Below are positions 1-12,765 of a DNA stretch of 64,000 nucleotides, one piece after another. The number at the start of each line of letters is the position of its first letter. Position 1 is the stretch's first letter. The position numbers and the translations under genes are program-made. The stretch spans positions 33,671,501 to 33,735,500 of the forward strand of contig CM055315.2 in NCBI GenBank assembly GCA_029255685.2. Direction: 5' to 3'. Origin of the DNA: Silene conica (Eukaryota; Streptophyta; Magnoliopsida; Caryophyllales; Caryophyllaceae). The notes beneath the pieces are model-generated. The model ran no database searches and had not been told where the DNA came from. It was given only the letters and a program-made list of their open reading frames with translations.

Positions 1-1690
1 GGTTACTGAATGCACTATGTATCCATGCAAACAACTTCACAAATTGCTAATTTCTTTATAATCATGTAATTTGAATTAACATGAATTTTACTCAAGAATG
101 TGTCTAGACAACTTTCTAGACATGCGTTCCTTAACTTGAAAGATACTCCCACTGGTATCATTATAACTTATGACAGGAAACTAAGCGAAAGGCTCCACTC
201 TTAGTTCCTTATTAACCACCTTGTCCCTATCACTATATACTTGGATCTCATTTTGTGAAATTCACAATGTTTGACTCTTTATACAATTATCCATGTTCAT
301 AAAATAATACAATGACCTTAATTGGATTATTAACTTGTAATGAACCTATTTTGCTCCAAGCATATGAGTCAACAAGGTATGTACATGTAATGACATATAT
401 GATTGATCTAATAGCAAAAATATCATTGATCAATTCATTTAATCAACAACTTCAAGGTTCAGTGAATGACTATGACTCAATCATAGTGATTCCAGTTTTA
501 TTAAATATGACTAACCTACTTGTTGATTTAAACAAGTGAAGGATCTTTATCAATATAAGATTCCTTTTAATTGTCATATTCCACTAATTCATCATTATAG
601 ATTTGGATGCATAAGTACATTAATCGTCTTCCAAATCTTACATCACGAAATGAGTTTGTACATCCTCCTATTACAGAGGAAGTATCGTCAAATCATTCCC
701 AATGCATAATATGTTTGTTACATACAAGACAAGGAAGACAATTTTCTCCCACTGAATTTTATGTCCAAACATAACAATTGGACTCCCACTTAATCTCATG
801 TCTAAACATGATCACTTTTACTCCCACTAAATTTCATATTTATGGTCATTCAATGATTCAAGTGAAAATATTAACGCATGACATAAGTGGTCTTTACAAT
901 CTCAAAGTGTTTGCTTAAGATCACATATGAATCTCTTAAGCTTGCACAACACATCATTTACACTTTAGATTTAAATTTTTAGTTTGTGACTTGCACAACT
1001 CTTAATCTAAATACCCATTTAGAGTAGTGGTTTTAAACATCTATTTCTTAATGAGCTGTAATAACCACGATCACTTGGATCTTGTAGACATCATCATGCC
1101 CATCAATGCAACTAATTACACTAAAGATTTTCTATTTATTAATTGAGATTGTATGGCTCTTATATACAACTTAATATGACTTGGGACTACTAATAACCGC
1201 CTTCTACATTTCAATCATTCATTATTTTCAGAAAGTAACATGGTTAACTACAACCTTGAACGACATTATGAATAATTTCTTTTGGTCTCCTTACATAGCT
1301 TCTTTGGACATGAGAACTTTTCTTTCGGTTCCCTTGCTAGCTACTTGTTGTGGTGAATTTTCCCCCACTCTATCTATTAGAACTACTTTTAATTTCTATA
1401 TAGATAGCTCCATGAGCCATAAAAAACTTCGTTCTCATGGTGGTGAAGGAGTGAACATACTTCATGTTAACCTTGAATGAATTTAGAAAGACATATTTGT
1501 TATGATTATCTAATCAAGCTCCTCTAACAGACTTGTTCTATATAAGCTTTGATTCGTGGAATATGATCCAAGTCTCGTTGAAATATAGGGTTCCTATCCT
1601 TCCATAGCCCGTATGGAGTCTTACTTGCAGTTGTATATCTTTGTTTCAAAAGGTGTAAACGATTGGTTTGGTAAATTCCTAACTTAAGTT
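1..1690 (-). pseudogene. Degenerate Copia pol (integrase end to RT/RNase H border)
   Basis: Reading the minus strand in broken frames gives fragments in Copia order. At about 1640-1570 there is SKTPYGLWKDRNP, the conserved segment near the end of Copia integrase. At about 1450-1400 there is NEVFMAHGAIYIE, like the ENKVFVARDATFLEK segment that follows integrase. At about 425-365 there is SIIYVITCTYLVDSYAL, like the SIMYAMTCTRPDVAYAL segment at the RT/RNase H border. Frameshifts and stops separate them, so this is an old dead copy. The gag end of the same element appears to lie at 3342-4575, with a solo LTR inserted between. The family match rests on remembered consensus motifs; the motifs themselves are read directly. 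Confidence 0.7.
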
Positions 1691-1873
1691 CAAATAACTT
1701 TAATTGATTTCACTATTGATCTTACTTATATTTAATAAGTTATGACATTTAGTCGTGAAAGTATAAGTAAGAATAAAACTTGTAACTTATACGCTTGCTA
1801 TAATGATCTAATCATTATTTTATTTGATCAATTTGAGTCGATATGTTCATGTTATATGATCTAGATTATGTAT

Positions 1874-3336
1874 TGATACCTGTCTTTTATATAGACTTTT
1901 TTCGTCCATTTGACACGTATTTCTATGCTTATTTTATAGCTTTTTATTATATTTTGTCCCGAATATGCTACTTTGTGTTTGTATTGTGATTTGTTCAGGA
2001 AAATACAAAAGAAGTGAAAATCAAGCCAAAACCCGTCCAAAAGCATACTTTTAGGAGCCATTAGGAGTCTTGGAGCAGGAATCGAGTAGCATCATATTGC
2101 GTGAAGGCGATTTTGGAGCATAAATGACGAATTCCGAGCATTAATCATCGCAATCTACTCGATCGAGAGGTTTCAAGCCTCGATTCGAGTGATTTCTTAG
2201 CTCGGATGGTCTATCGAGGGGTTTATAGTCCTCGATCGAGGAGTTCCAGCCGAATTCTCCTCGATCGAGAGGTTATAACCACCTACAATGCTCGATCGAG
2301 TGGAAGTGTGCCAGTCGAGGACCTGTGTTCAATCGATCGAGGACGTGCGTATTGAAGTCGAATTTGTTAAGTTTCCGTATAGATTTAGATACAGTTTATG
2401 TTAAGATTTTGTATCTTACTTACCTTCCAACTATAGTTTATGCATTAGAATAAACCTAGACCTATATTGTTATAAATAGGAGGCATCTACGGTAGCTTTA
2501 GATTCAACTCATTCTTATTATTATTCACATTCTTAGTTTACATCTCCGTTTATTTGTTTACGCTTTAGTTGTAGTTGTAATTCTCAAGACGATTTTGATT
2601 ATATTAAGTTCTTAGTTCCGGAATCGCTTTTGTTCGTAAGTATACTTTTATCTTATATTGTCTTTAATTATGTCTATCTTTTATATTCTTGTGTTCGTCA
2701 CTTTTATTATGAGTAGCTAGATTTTCTATGTTGGGATATAAGGGAGTCATGGTTTTAATACGTTAATGTGTAAGTAATAGATCTTGTCTTATAATTGCAT
2801 CTGAGTTCTCTTCGCAACATATAGTAGTAATGAAACAATTAGGTGCACATAATTGAGCAATTAATCTGGTAAACCCGACTTAAGATCGAAAGCCTGGAAG
2901 GGCGAGACCTGTTGTGAACATTGAAATATGCTAGTAAGGGCTAACGCTAAGGTAGTCTAACTTTAGGGTGAATATCAGACCTATTAGATATTAATTCAAT
3001 TCCCCTCATATAAGATTTCTGACAAATACAGATCTGTCTTGACATTACTTGTGACCATTGACTAGACCATCATGAACCGACTATCCTAACTATTTTCCTT
3101 ATTATTCTTTATGCGCTACTTTATTTGCCTTTAGTTATTTCTTTCTTTTGTTATTTTCATTATTGTTTTATTTTAGATAATTCAAGTCTCTTTCCCCATA
3201 AGATTGTGACTTAAGACGAACTTAATTACAAGTAGACTATACTCACCTCCCCATGGATTCGATCCTGACTTCCCTAGCTATATTTAGTTAGATAGTTAGT
3301 TTATCTTTGATTAGGTACGCGACTAACACCCGATCA
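1874..3336 (+). mobile_element. Solo LTR of a Gypsy-like element, TSD TGTAT
   Basis: The segment starts TGATACC and ends CCCGATCA, so it has TG...CA ends with a TGAT/ATCA terminal inverted repeat. It is flanked by TGTAT at 1869-1873 and TGTAT at 3337-3341, a 5-bp target duplication. A TATA-like TATAAATAG lies near 2471, which places it on the plus strand. There is no coding sequence. Around 2155-2345 it carries several CTCGATCGAG-type palindromes. With no internal region, it is best read as a solo LTR left by LTR-LTR recombination. It interrupts the minus-strand Copia remnant. Confidence 0.8.
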
Positions 3337-3341
3337 TGTAT

Positions 3342-4575
3342 AATGAAGAAAAGCTTTAGAACAAACATTCCATAAACAAAGTGACTTGGGTTGAAAACCA
3401 AGTCACCAAAATATCAAGTACAACCATTGTCTTCATGATTAAAAAAGGAAATAAACTTAATTCCATGTCTAACAAGAAAATTAATAAAGAGTTATACAAA
3501 CCATAACTTCAAAATACAATAAGCAAAGCAAGAATACAAGATAGCAAAATATCGTCAAGTTTTTCCATAGGTCTTCTACTATGGTGGCTACCTTAGCACC
3601 TCTTGAAGATCCCCCCTACGCGATCTTGTCCTTGCCTCTATTCTTGCTCGGTTGCCCTAAATACAATTAAGAAGGATTAAAGATCACAACTTGTATCTAA
3701 ATATCAAAGTTGAGATCAAAAACATTAACGATTATGAAATTTATTACCTACTGGAGTAATCTTTCCAGCTTTTATATCTCCTAGAGATTTCGGGCAATTC
3801 ATTTTCCAATGAACCGCGTGCCACTACAACAGTGGCATTTATTTGTCATCGAATGTAGCTCCTTTCTAAGGCTTGGTGGAGCTATTCATAATAGCCTTAC
3901 CCTTGCCCTTGAAGGGAGTAGGCACTTTGCCTTTTCTAGCTCCTCTCTTGAACTTTCCTCTACTTCTAGAGTTGATGTTCAAAACAACCTTAATTGAGCG
4001 ACCAACTCCAAGCCCCATGTCTCTCTCGGCTTGCACAAGAATTTTGTGTAATCATTGAGACCGGACCTAATATTTTGCATGTTATAATTTACCTGAAATT
4101 GAACATACTCTTTAATTAAGCTCAAGGAGTGGAGAATGCGGTCAATCACAAGTTGTTCGGGAATAAGAATCCCTTATGCTTTGAGTGTCTGAACGTGTTC
4201 AATCATCTTGAGCACGTGGGGGCTCACCTTTTGCCTTTCTTTGAGCTTGAGATCAAATAATTTGGTTGCCGCCTCATATTGGATGACTCTAGGAGCTTGT
4301 GAGACCATTTCCACAAGTTTGGTGTAAATCTCGTAAGCGGTGCCCATCTTTATAAAACTTCTTTGGAGATCGGCCTCTATAGAAAAGATCAAGACATTTT
4401 CGATCCTGGCGGATTCATTTTGGTAGGTCTCATAGGCCCCCCTAATGGTATTGGTTGACCTAACATTTGGAGTTGAAGGAGAGGGATCGGTGATGTACTT
4501 AAGCTTGTTGTCCCTTTCTGCCGCTAAGCGGAGTTGTCCATCCCAATCGGTAAAATTCAAACCATTCTTTTCCAA
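3342..4575 (-). pseudogene. Degenerate Copia gag and zinc knuckle
   Basis: The minus-strand ORF 4575-4174 begins MEKNGLNFTDWDGQLRLAAE and continues with the tryptophan/leucine pattern of a Copia gag (UBN2-type) domain, ending near LKMIEHVQTLKA. Further along, at about 3850-3750, broken frames read CHCC...MNCPKSLGDIKAGKITPVG across frameshifts, the CCHC knuckle and downstream linker of Copia gag. Protease and most of integrase before the 1.7-kb fragment are missing, so the element carries an internal deletion as well as the solo LTR. It is not functional. Confidence 0.75.
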
Positions 4576-6020
4576 TGAAGAGTCTATTGATATAATATAC
4601 TCAAGAAGGGGGGGTTGAATTGAGTATGCCTTCTTTTAAAATCTTCTTCGATGTGTGTATGTTTGTATGATGATCTTCGAGTAGAACAAATAATAAAGAG
4701 AGACACAATATTTTTGAAGTGGTTCAGTCTCACACTTTGAGACCTACGTCCACTATTCTCGATTAATAAAATTAGTACCAACTCTGGATTACAATTTTAT
4801 CAACCCTACTCGTGTGACTTTGATGTTAGTCACAACTCTATCTAGATACCGTTAAATATCTAGCTACGACAAATACCGTTAAATATTTGTCTTACAATGA
4901 GTACCGCTAAATACTCGTTCTATCTTACGTTAATAAGATAAAGTCTTCAATGTTTTCTTGGTGTCACAATCTTGAATGAATAAGATCAATGCTTGAGCAC
5001 TTGAATCTTGAATCGGATATGACAATGATAAGCTCGAATATTGAAGTAGACGATCGGCGGTTTCTCTCTTGATTTGCGTGAATATGTGTGTATGTATTTC
5101 GTATGGACTAATATGTCATAGGTAGTCTATTTATATAGAATATGTATCTAGGTAATTCAAACCCTAGATGATTTAGGAATATTACTTTAAACTAGAATAC
5201 TAGTCTTTTAGTAATACTACCTTAAATCTAATCTTAATATATTTAGGAAAGATTTAATAATATACTATAAGTATTATATAAGGAATCAATTTCCTAATTC
5301 ATATTTAGGAAAGATCTTTATATAATAAATAATTAGTATCCTTATTAAATTAACTTCCTAAACCATGTCAAAGATAATAGAATATATTACCATAATATAA
5401 TTTTAGTTTGTTTAGGACATTAAATAAATACATAATATTTACTTAATTGAATCCTACACGAATTATGGTAAACGTGACATGTTACACGTTTCCCAAAGTC
5501 GAAACAAACTATATTTTCGATTATATTATTTGACAATTAAGATCATATAGAAATCCTTAGTTTATTTTAGTAATAAATAATTATCTCATAAGAAAATTAT
5601 TTATTCCTATTTTAACCAAAAGGTATTTTATATAATCTTATTAAGATTAACAATTCCATACTTAAAATAGAATACCAATTAACATTAATTGCACACGATA
5701 TTACTTGGAAACAAACGTTTCATCCAAACACATATATTCCGATCATTTCTTCATAGATATAGAGTTATAGCTACGAGCTATAACTTGAACCAAACTTGTA
5801 CTAAAGCTATAGTTGATAAGTATAACTTTAGCTCATTATGCGCGCTTGTGATCTTCTATCAATCTTCGACGTAGTCAATTCATTGACTAACATGCTTGAA
5901 TCTTTTATACTTGATTGATTAGATCTTGTTACTAATGTTCTGTACACTTAGCACACGATTATACATACGAGTATATAATATATAAATAGCTAGACTTGTC
6001 ATTATCAAAACATAAACATA
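4576..6020. other. AT-rich region, possible LTR/leader remains of the Copia
   Basis: No gene is recognisable. Around 4600-4800 there are phrases such as AAGGGGGGGTTGAATTGAG and CCTACGTCCACTATTCTCG that recur in plant LTR elements, so part of this is probably the old Copia LTR or leader. No matching second LTR, primer-binding site or TSD could be found. From about 5100 the sequence is simple AT-rich DNA. Confidence 0.35.
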
Positions 6021-6027
6021 TATACTA

Positions 6028-6222
6028 CTCCCTCCTATTCTATATATTTTTCCCCTTTCATTTTTACCCAAAAATAAGGGATATGATTTGGACCACACAA
6101 AACACAATGACCCACCTACCATTGAATTTAGACCACACAAATCCTTCCAAAAAAGGAAATAGGGAAGAAAACCCGAATAACCGAATAAGGAAATAGGGAA
6201 GAATATATGGAATAGGAGGGAG
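6028..6222. mobile_element. Stowaway-type MITE, 195 bp
   Basis: The left end reads CTCCCTCCTATTCTATATAT and the right end is its near-perfect reverse complement (GAATATATGGAATAGGAGGGAG). Both ends sit next to TA (6026-6027 and 6223-6224), the Tc1/mariner target duplication. CTCCCTCC is the Stowaway terminal hallmark. There is no internal gene; short ORFs here are by chance. Confidence 0.9.
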
Positions 6223-6224
6223 TA

Positions 6225-7045
6225 TATAAGTATTTGAATACATGGTTCAACATCCAATTTGCATTTGTCCATGAATGAACGAGCCAAGACACGGTGGTGA
6301 GTGATGGTGCTGGTGTCGATGTGGTTGCCATTGTGATAATTCAATTGGACTACAAAATTTTAGATGCAAAGGAGGTGCCAATATTTATCATTTATACTTA
6401 CTTGTAAACATTTTTAAACAAGTTTAGCATTTACTTAATGACCTCAACCCAATTAAGTAAACGATTCCAAGACCCTAAATCATATTAACTCGGTTGTTGG
6501 CCAACGGACCTTTACACTCTCTAATTAATATAACTTGGTGGGTTAACTCTTTTAACTGTTCTACATTTAGAACTCTTGGTCGATGTTCTTACATTAAGTG
6601 CATCTCTAGCCCAGAACACATGAGCCTACGGACCCTAATCTTTTCGTTGAGATCAACCAAATTTCGAAGTGTAATAACCATTTATTACCCCAATTACCCA
6701 ACGTCAATAGAAAGTACCACGACGAGTCAAATTATACCCCTTGTGAAATTGAGATTCATGGGTTTCTATTATTTGATAAGGCTAGGTCTCAATATTTATA
6801 AAATGTGAGGTCGAGTCAACTTATTACATATCTATCAAATTTAAGTGAACTAATATATTTGAACTAACGATAATTTTTAATTGACACGGTCGGATAACTC
6901 GATATGATACACATGTGTTGTTAATGGCGATTTGACAATGCATGTAACATAAATAAATTGCAATGCAATAAACAAATAAATAAATAAGCTCCTAGTTTGA
7001 CCTTCCTAAAAAATATAATATTCTATTACAAACTCAGAAACAAAC
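6225..7045. other. Unrecognised AT-rich sequence
   Basis: I see no convincing coding sequence, RNA gene or repeat border here. Short ORFs lack recognisable motifs. Confidence 0.4.
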
Positions 7046-7141
7046 TCATATGGTCCCTTGAACTTCAAATTGTACGCCTCCCAAAAACATTGTCTTCATC
7101 GAAACGCCTTTCCGAATGGCACCGTCTTCGGGAACCTCCGG
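7046..7141 (-). pseudogene. Possible C-terminal exon fragment of an unknown protein
   Basis: The minus strand has 31 codons that read like ordinary protein (PEVPEDGAIRKGVSMKT, then MFLGGVQFEVQGTI) followed by TGA at 7048-7046. The composition is more balanced than the AT-rich flanks. An A/T-rich stretch precedes it upstream on the minus strand, but no clear acceptor was established. I do not recognise the family. It may be a captured or decayed exon; it could also be chance. Confidence 0.3.
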
Positions 7142-7659
7142 GATAAAAAAAAAATTACAATGATTTTCTATTATACATTATGAAATAAAAACTAAAAATA
7201 AAATAAAATTGATACTAATTCACATTTAATTATAACCGAATCCATATTTCCATACATTATGTAATATATCGATTAAATTTAAGGCCATTAAATTTGCACA
7301 TTAATAAGATTAATGGAGGCATATGAAACCAATAGTTGCGTCATGAGACAACACATGGTTTACCTTGCTCATACGAGCTTATTAAGTTGCTAGACACATG
7401 TCTTTCTAAATATTATTCATACATTTATTTGACAATATTTGTTATTCTAAATAATAATTTTTGCTTTTTATGTATAGATGGTTATGTTGAACTAGATACC
7501 GTTCATCGATTTTGAAAACCTTTAGAAATCAAGACAAGTGTTAAAGAAGGTGTTGTCGAAAAAGAGGTAGAAGAAGAACATAGGTTTCGCAAACTAGTTG
7601 ATGGAGTGATAAAAGGTGGTGTACAGTCGATGAAAAACATTTCCGAGCACATCGAGAAT

Positions 7660-8396
7660 GGCGAAAGTAGCAAATTGCCCCCATATGTTTGATGTTATGT
7701 GCAATTTGGCCCCATAAGTTTCAACATGTGCAAATTAGTCCCATATGTTTTAGTTTATGTGCAAATCAACTAATTCTAATTTTCCAACTTACCTACACTT
7801 GAAAAATCTGCTAACCACATGACAAAACAATAATAAAATAAAATAAAATCTTTAACCTGGAAAATTAAACGACAAAAGGATTTTCATTCTCATACCGCAG
7901 TGAGCTTTTTTACTTTTTTTCTTCTCATGTATTTCTCCCACAATTACTTTTTGTGATTTTTGTTGAACTATTTTAGTCCCCAAATACTTATTTTGAAGAA
8001 CTAACAAATAATTACATAGTTAATTTTATGCAAAAGAAAAAACTAAAATAAAAAAGACTAACTAGTAACCATAGATGAATGTTGAATTATAATGCTACAT
8101 GCTCGAGTTTTTGAGGAAGAGAGAGTAAAAAATTGAGTTAGATAGAAAAATTGAGCTACATCAGTATGAGGGGACTAAATTAGGCGAGATTTTATTACAT
8201 TAATGATTTTATTTTTATTTTATTATATTTTTCGTCATTATGTTGATATGTTTCCGTGCGTAAATATGTCAGAAAATTAGAATTGGGTTGACTTGCACAT
8301 AAACTGAAACATATGAGACTAATTTGCACATGTTGAAACTTATGGAGGCAAATTGCACATAACATCAAACGTATGGGGCAATTTGCTACTTTCACC
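7660..8396. mobile_element. Mutator-type MITE with long TIRs, 737 bp
   Basis: The left end GGCGAAAGTAGCAAATTGCC matches the reverse complement of the right end, GGTGAAAGTAGCAAATTGCC, and the match continues for about 120 bp (two phrases ATATGTTTGATGTTATGTGC and CATAAGTTTCAACATGTGCA recur on both sides). CATCGAGAAT flanks both ends (7650-7659 and 8397-8406), a 9-10 bp duplication as made by Mutator-like transposases. There is no transposase gene inside. It sits in the linker region of the OTU/MULE gene. Confidence 0.88.
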
Positions 8397-8502
8397 CATC
8401 GAGAATATGTAGCATCCTTCTAATATTGTTGACCAAGAAGTTAAAAAGACAAGAGGACGACCAAAAAAGACCTCGGTGTCTAGAACACCATCACTGTGGG
8501 AA

Positions 8503-11073
8503 TATGCCGAAAAAGAATTTCCCACTCAAAGTTCTAAAAGTAGAAGATCAACAAAATCAGTGGATAAGAAGAAAGAAGTTCCTAAAAGAGCTTGATGCGA
8601 CTCATTTAGTCGGAGTTAAATAGCCGGAGTTAGCGTGATTTTGTTGGTTTTATGTGGTGTTACGTAGCTTAATTGTAGTCTACTTGTTGGTGAGCCTAGA
8701 TTAGCTAACGGGTCGGTTTTATAGCGTTTATGACAGTTTCAAGTGTGGGGATAGATGGGCCCAAATTCCTATGAAGATACCTCAGACGTGTGAGCTTAAG
8801 GTGCGCTAATTGAGTGCATTAATGTGCGAAAATCACCAAGTGGGCAGCCTCTCCGCGCGACTGAAGTGCGACATAAGCGCGATTGAAGTGCGACCAAGGT
8901 ACGAGTGAAGCGCGACTGAAGCGCGACCGACATTTGTTCAGATTTTAGTTTTTACCTAATTACTATATAAGATTTTTATCTAGGTTTTAGAAGCTTGTTT
9001 TAGCCGTCATTGAGACAAAAACCTTATTTTGCTATTTTCAAGACTATGTGTAACTAATTTCCCTCTTTCTTGGATTCGGGCAATTGAAGCACTCTTTATA
9101 CAATTGTGAGTTTGAATGTTTTAATTTCTTTTCTTGATTATTGTGAATTGCTTGTTCCTAATTTTATGATTGTTGATTTATAATTGCTAGGTGTACAACT
9201 AGTGAATGATTTCTTCATTTTATCCGTAGTATTGTTAATTGAATAGGATTTATTGGTTAACTTTACACTAGTAACGACTAAGAATTTATATTGAACGGGA
9301 TACATTAATATTCGTTCTTAGAAGTAATTCACATAAATATATTAAGTGCAACTGGATTGTATGCCGAAAAAGAATTTCCCACTCAAAGTTCTAAAAGTAG
9401 AAGATCAACAAAATCAGTGGATAAGAAGAAAGAAGTTCCTAAAAGAGCTTGATGCGACTCATTTAGTCGGAGTTAAATAGCCGGAGTTAGTGTGGTTTTG
9501 TTGGTTTTATGTGGTGTTATGTAGCTTAATTTTAGGTTACTTGTTGGTGAGCCTAGATTAGCTAATGGGTCGGTTTTATAGCGTTTATGACAGTTTCAAG
9601 TGTGGGGATAGCTGGGCCCAAATTCTTATGAAGATACCTCAGACGTGTGAGCTTAAGGTGCGCTAATTGAGTGCACTAATGTGCGAAAATCACCAAGTGG
9701 GCAGCCTCTCCGCGCGACTGAAGTGCGACATAAGCGCGATTGAAGTGCGACTAAGGTACGAGTGAAGCGCGACTAAAGCGCGACCGACATTTGTTCAGAT
9801 TTTAGTTTTTACCTAATTACTATATAAGATTTTTATCTAGGTTTTAGAAGCTTGTTTTAGCCGCCATTGAGACAAAAACCTTATTTTGCTATTTTCAAGA
9901 CTATGTGTAACTAATTTCCCTCTTTCTTGGATTCGGGCAATTGAAGCACTCTTTATACAATTGTGAGTTTGAATGTTTTAATTTCTTTTCTTGATTATTG
10001 TGAATTGCTTGTTCCTAATTTTATGATTGTTGATTTATAATTGCTAAGTGTACAACTAGTGAATGATTTCTTCATTTTATCCGTAGTATTGTTAATTGAA
10101 TAGGATTTATTGGTTAACTTTACACTAGTAACGACTAAGAATTTATATTGAACGGGATACATTAATATTCGTTCTTAGAAGTAATTCACATAAATATATT
10201 AAGTGCAACTGGATTGTATGCCGAAAAAGAATTTCTCACTCAAAGTTCTAAAAGTAGAAGATCAACAAAATCAGTGGATAAGAAGAAAGAAGTTCCTAAA
10301 AGAGCTTGATGCGACTCATTTAGTCGGAGTTAAATAGCCGGAGTTACTGTGGTTTTGTTGGTTTTATGTGGTGTTATGTAGCTTAATTGTAGGTTACTTG
10401 TTGGTGAGCCTAGGTTAGCTAATGGGTCGGTTTTATAGCGTTTATGACAGTTTCAAGTGTGGGGATAGCTGGGCCCAAATTCCTATGAAGATACCTCAGA
10501 CGTGTGAGCTTAAGGTGCGCTAATTGAGTGCACTAATGTGCGAAAATCACCAAGTGGGCAGCCTCTCCGCGCGACTGAAGTGCGACATAAGCGCAATTGA
10601 AGTGCGACCAAGGTACGAGTGAAGCGCGACTAAAGCGCGACCGACATTTGTTCAGATTTTAGTTTTTACCTAATTACTATATAAGATTTTTATCTAGGTT
10701 TTAGAAGCTTGTTTTAGCCGCCATTGAGACAAAAACCTTATTTTGCTATTTTCAAGACTATGTGTAACTAATTTCCCTCTTTCTTGGATTCGAGCAATTG
10801 AAGCACTCTTTATACAATTGTGAGTTTGAATGTTTTAATTTCTTTTCTTGATTATTGTGAATTGCTTGTTCCTAATTTTATGATTGTTGATTTATAATTG
10901 CTAGGTGTACAACTAGTGAATGATTTCTTCATTCTATCCGTAGTATTGTTAATTGAATAGGATTTATTGGTTAACTTTACACTAGTAACGACTAAGAATT
11001 TATATTGAACGGGATACGTTAATATTCGTTCTTAGAAGTAATTCACATAAATATATTAAGTGCAACTGGATTG
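8503..11073 (+). repeat. Three 857-bp tandem copies spanning host gene and LTR
   Basis: Units are 8503-9359, 9360-10216 and 10217-11073, with an exact period of 857 bp. Each unit holds 90 bp of the OTU/MULE gene, including the left TSD GAGCT, followed by the first 767 bp of the Athila LTR. The joint is TATGC: the gene has AATATGCCG, the LTR has GTATGCGC, and the internal joints read GTATGCCG. The five shared bases are microhomology. The units differ at only scattered positions, so the event is recent relative to the insertion. Confidence 0.93.
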
Positions 11074-11595
11074 TATGCGCTATTTGTTCTCTATCGACTT
11101 CTCTATATTTATTGTTGTTGTTGGATTAAACCTTGAACTGGATCGTTAGGGTTGTTTGATGGTTAGGGTTGATTAAGAACGGGATTCGTTTTAATTGACT
11201 ATTCGTAAGGAGAATTGGAATTTTACATTCACGATAGAGTAATCAAGATTAGTATTTGAGACCGTCTTACAGTGATCAATTGTTGTCATTGAGTGTGGAT
11301 ATATGCTTGGTTCCAAGACTCTTCCACATAATTTGATATATCATACACCATTAGCTTTATTACTTAAATTGCATTAGATATTCATTTTAGTTTGTTAGAA
11401 AATCAATCCAAAACCCCTCTTTTTGTTACAACGATCTTTAATTTCATTAGAGATCGACTTTTCCTACATTATAATTGCATAAATTGTTAATCTGATTCCC
11501 TTGGGTTCGACCCTTATTTCCGCTTTAATACTATTTAATTTTTGGATTTAAGTGATATAAATTGTTAATTTAAGGCATACGATTTTAGCTTGTCA
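10307..11595 (+). repeat. Complete 5' LTR of the Athila element
   Basis: This 1289-bp LTR begins TGATGCG and ends TTGTCA just before the primer site. Partial copies of the same LTR lie at 8593-9359 and 9450-10216 because of the 857-bp triplication. Near 10565-10645 it has a run of short repeats built on GCGCGACTGAAG and GTGCGAC. A TATA-like CTATATAAG lies near 10676. Confidence 0.92.
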
Positions 11596-11600
11596 AATTT

Positions 11601-11618
11601 TGGCGCCGTTGCCGGGGA
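11601..11618 (+). promoter_or_regulatory. Primer-binding site, tRNA-Asp type
   Basis: TGGCGCCGTTGCCGGGGA begins 5 nt after the 5' LTR. It is complementary to the 3' end expected for a plant tRNA-Asp, the primer reported for Athila elements, and would prime minus-strand DNA synthesis. Confidence 0.85.
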
Positions 11619-11655
11619 ATTGGCATTAATAATTTTTGTGTTCTAGTGTAGGTTT

Positions 11656-12677
11656 ATGCATAATACTCGTTCTTCTAACCTGAACCTAGAGCCTTTCGAT
11701 CAAGAGATGGAGCATACCCTTTTCAGGTTACGGAAGGACAAAAGAGGTGTAATAGTGGTTGTTCCTAGAAGCAGCGAATTCAACGATCTACATTCTGAAT
11801 CTGACGGTTCCGAAATTTCTGAAGAATCCGAACATTCTCTAGATATGGCGGGCACTATTAAGGAACTTACTCCACCTGATCTCACCCAACAACCTCTTTG
11901 TATCACGTATCCTCCGTTGGATGAGAATGGAACTTTTGAGTTGAAGTCGGGGTTGATTCATCAATTGCCCATCTCCAACGGTCTAAGTGGAGAGGACCCC
12001 AATAAGCATTTGTCGGACTTCCATATTGTTTGCTCAAGCATGAAACCGGCTACAGTTACTGATGAACAACTGAAATTGAGGGCTTTCCCATTTTCTCTTA
12101 AGGATATATACGACACGACATTGGTTGTACTACCTATCTCCTGCAAGCATTATAAATGGGTAAAAATGAAAAAGCATTCCTTGAAAAGTACTTTCCTGCA
12201 TCCAGAGCTTCCCAATTGAAGAAAGAGATTAGTAATACGGAGCAGAGGGACAGTGAGACTATGTACGAGTACTTGGAACGTTTCAAGAAGTTGTGTGCTA
12301 CATGCCCCTATCATGGATACACTGCTCAGGACCTCATTATGTATTTTTGTGGAGGTCTTTGTATGGAAGATGCACGTACCGTACATGCAGCATGTGGAGG
12401 AGGTATCATAAATAAAAGACCAGATGAAGCTTGGGTGATCATTGGGGAGTTAGCTGAGAGCTCCCAAGATTTTGCTAGGAAATATACGAAGCGTGGAGTT
12501 AATTCGGTGGGTTCATCTTCCTCCTCTTCTTCCAATTTTGAAGCGAAAGTTGATACTTTGACAAGTCTTTTCAAAGATATAATGTCATCGCAAGGGGTAG
12601 CAATGGTTTGCGGAATCTGTTCCGATGGACATCCTATTGAGTATTGTCCACACATGCAAGAGGGTTCTAAAGAATAA
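11656..12677 (+). pseudogene. Athila gag, frameshifted
   Basis: The first frame (11656-12219) starts MHNTRSSNLNLEPF and carries the capsid start (DFHIVCSSMKPATVTDEQLK). The second frame (12156-12677) continues it with KAFLEKYFPASRASQLKKE, then the conserved YEYLERFKKLCATCPYHGY and the end CGICSDGHPIEYCP, a CCHC-like knuckle. A single indel near 12130-12160 separates the frames. Gag would form the virus-like particle and bind element RNA. The frameshift breaks the capsid domain. Confidence 0.85.
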
Positions 12678-12765
12678 GTGAATGGGGGTATGGGAAAGTA
12701 TTCCGTAAAAGAAGTGGGATCCTTTTTCTAACACTTACAATCCGGGGTGGAAAGCACATCCAAAT

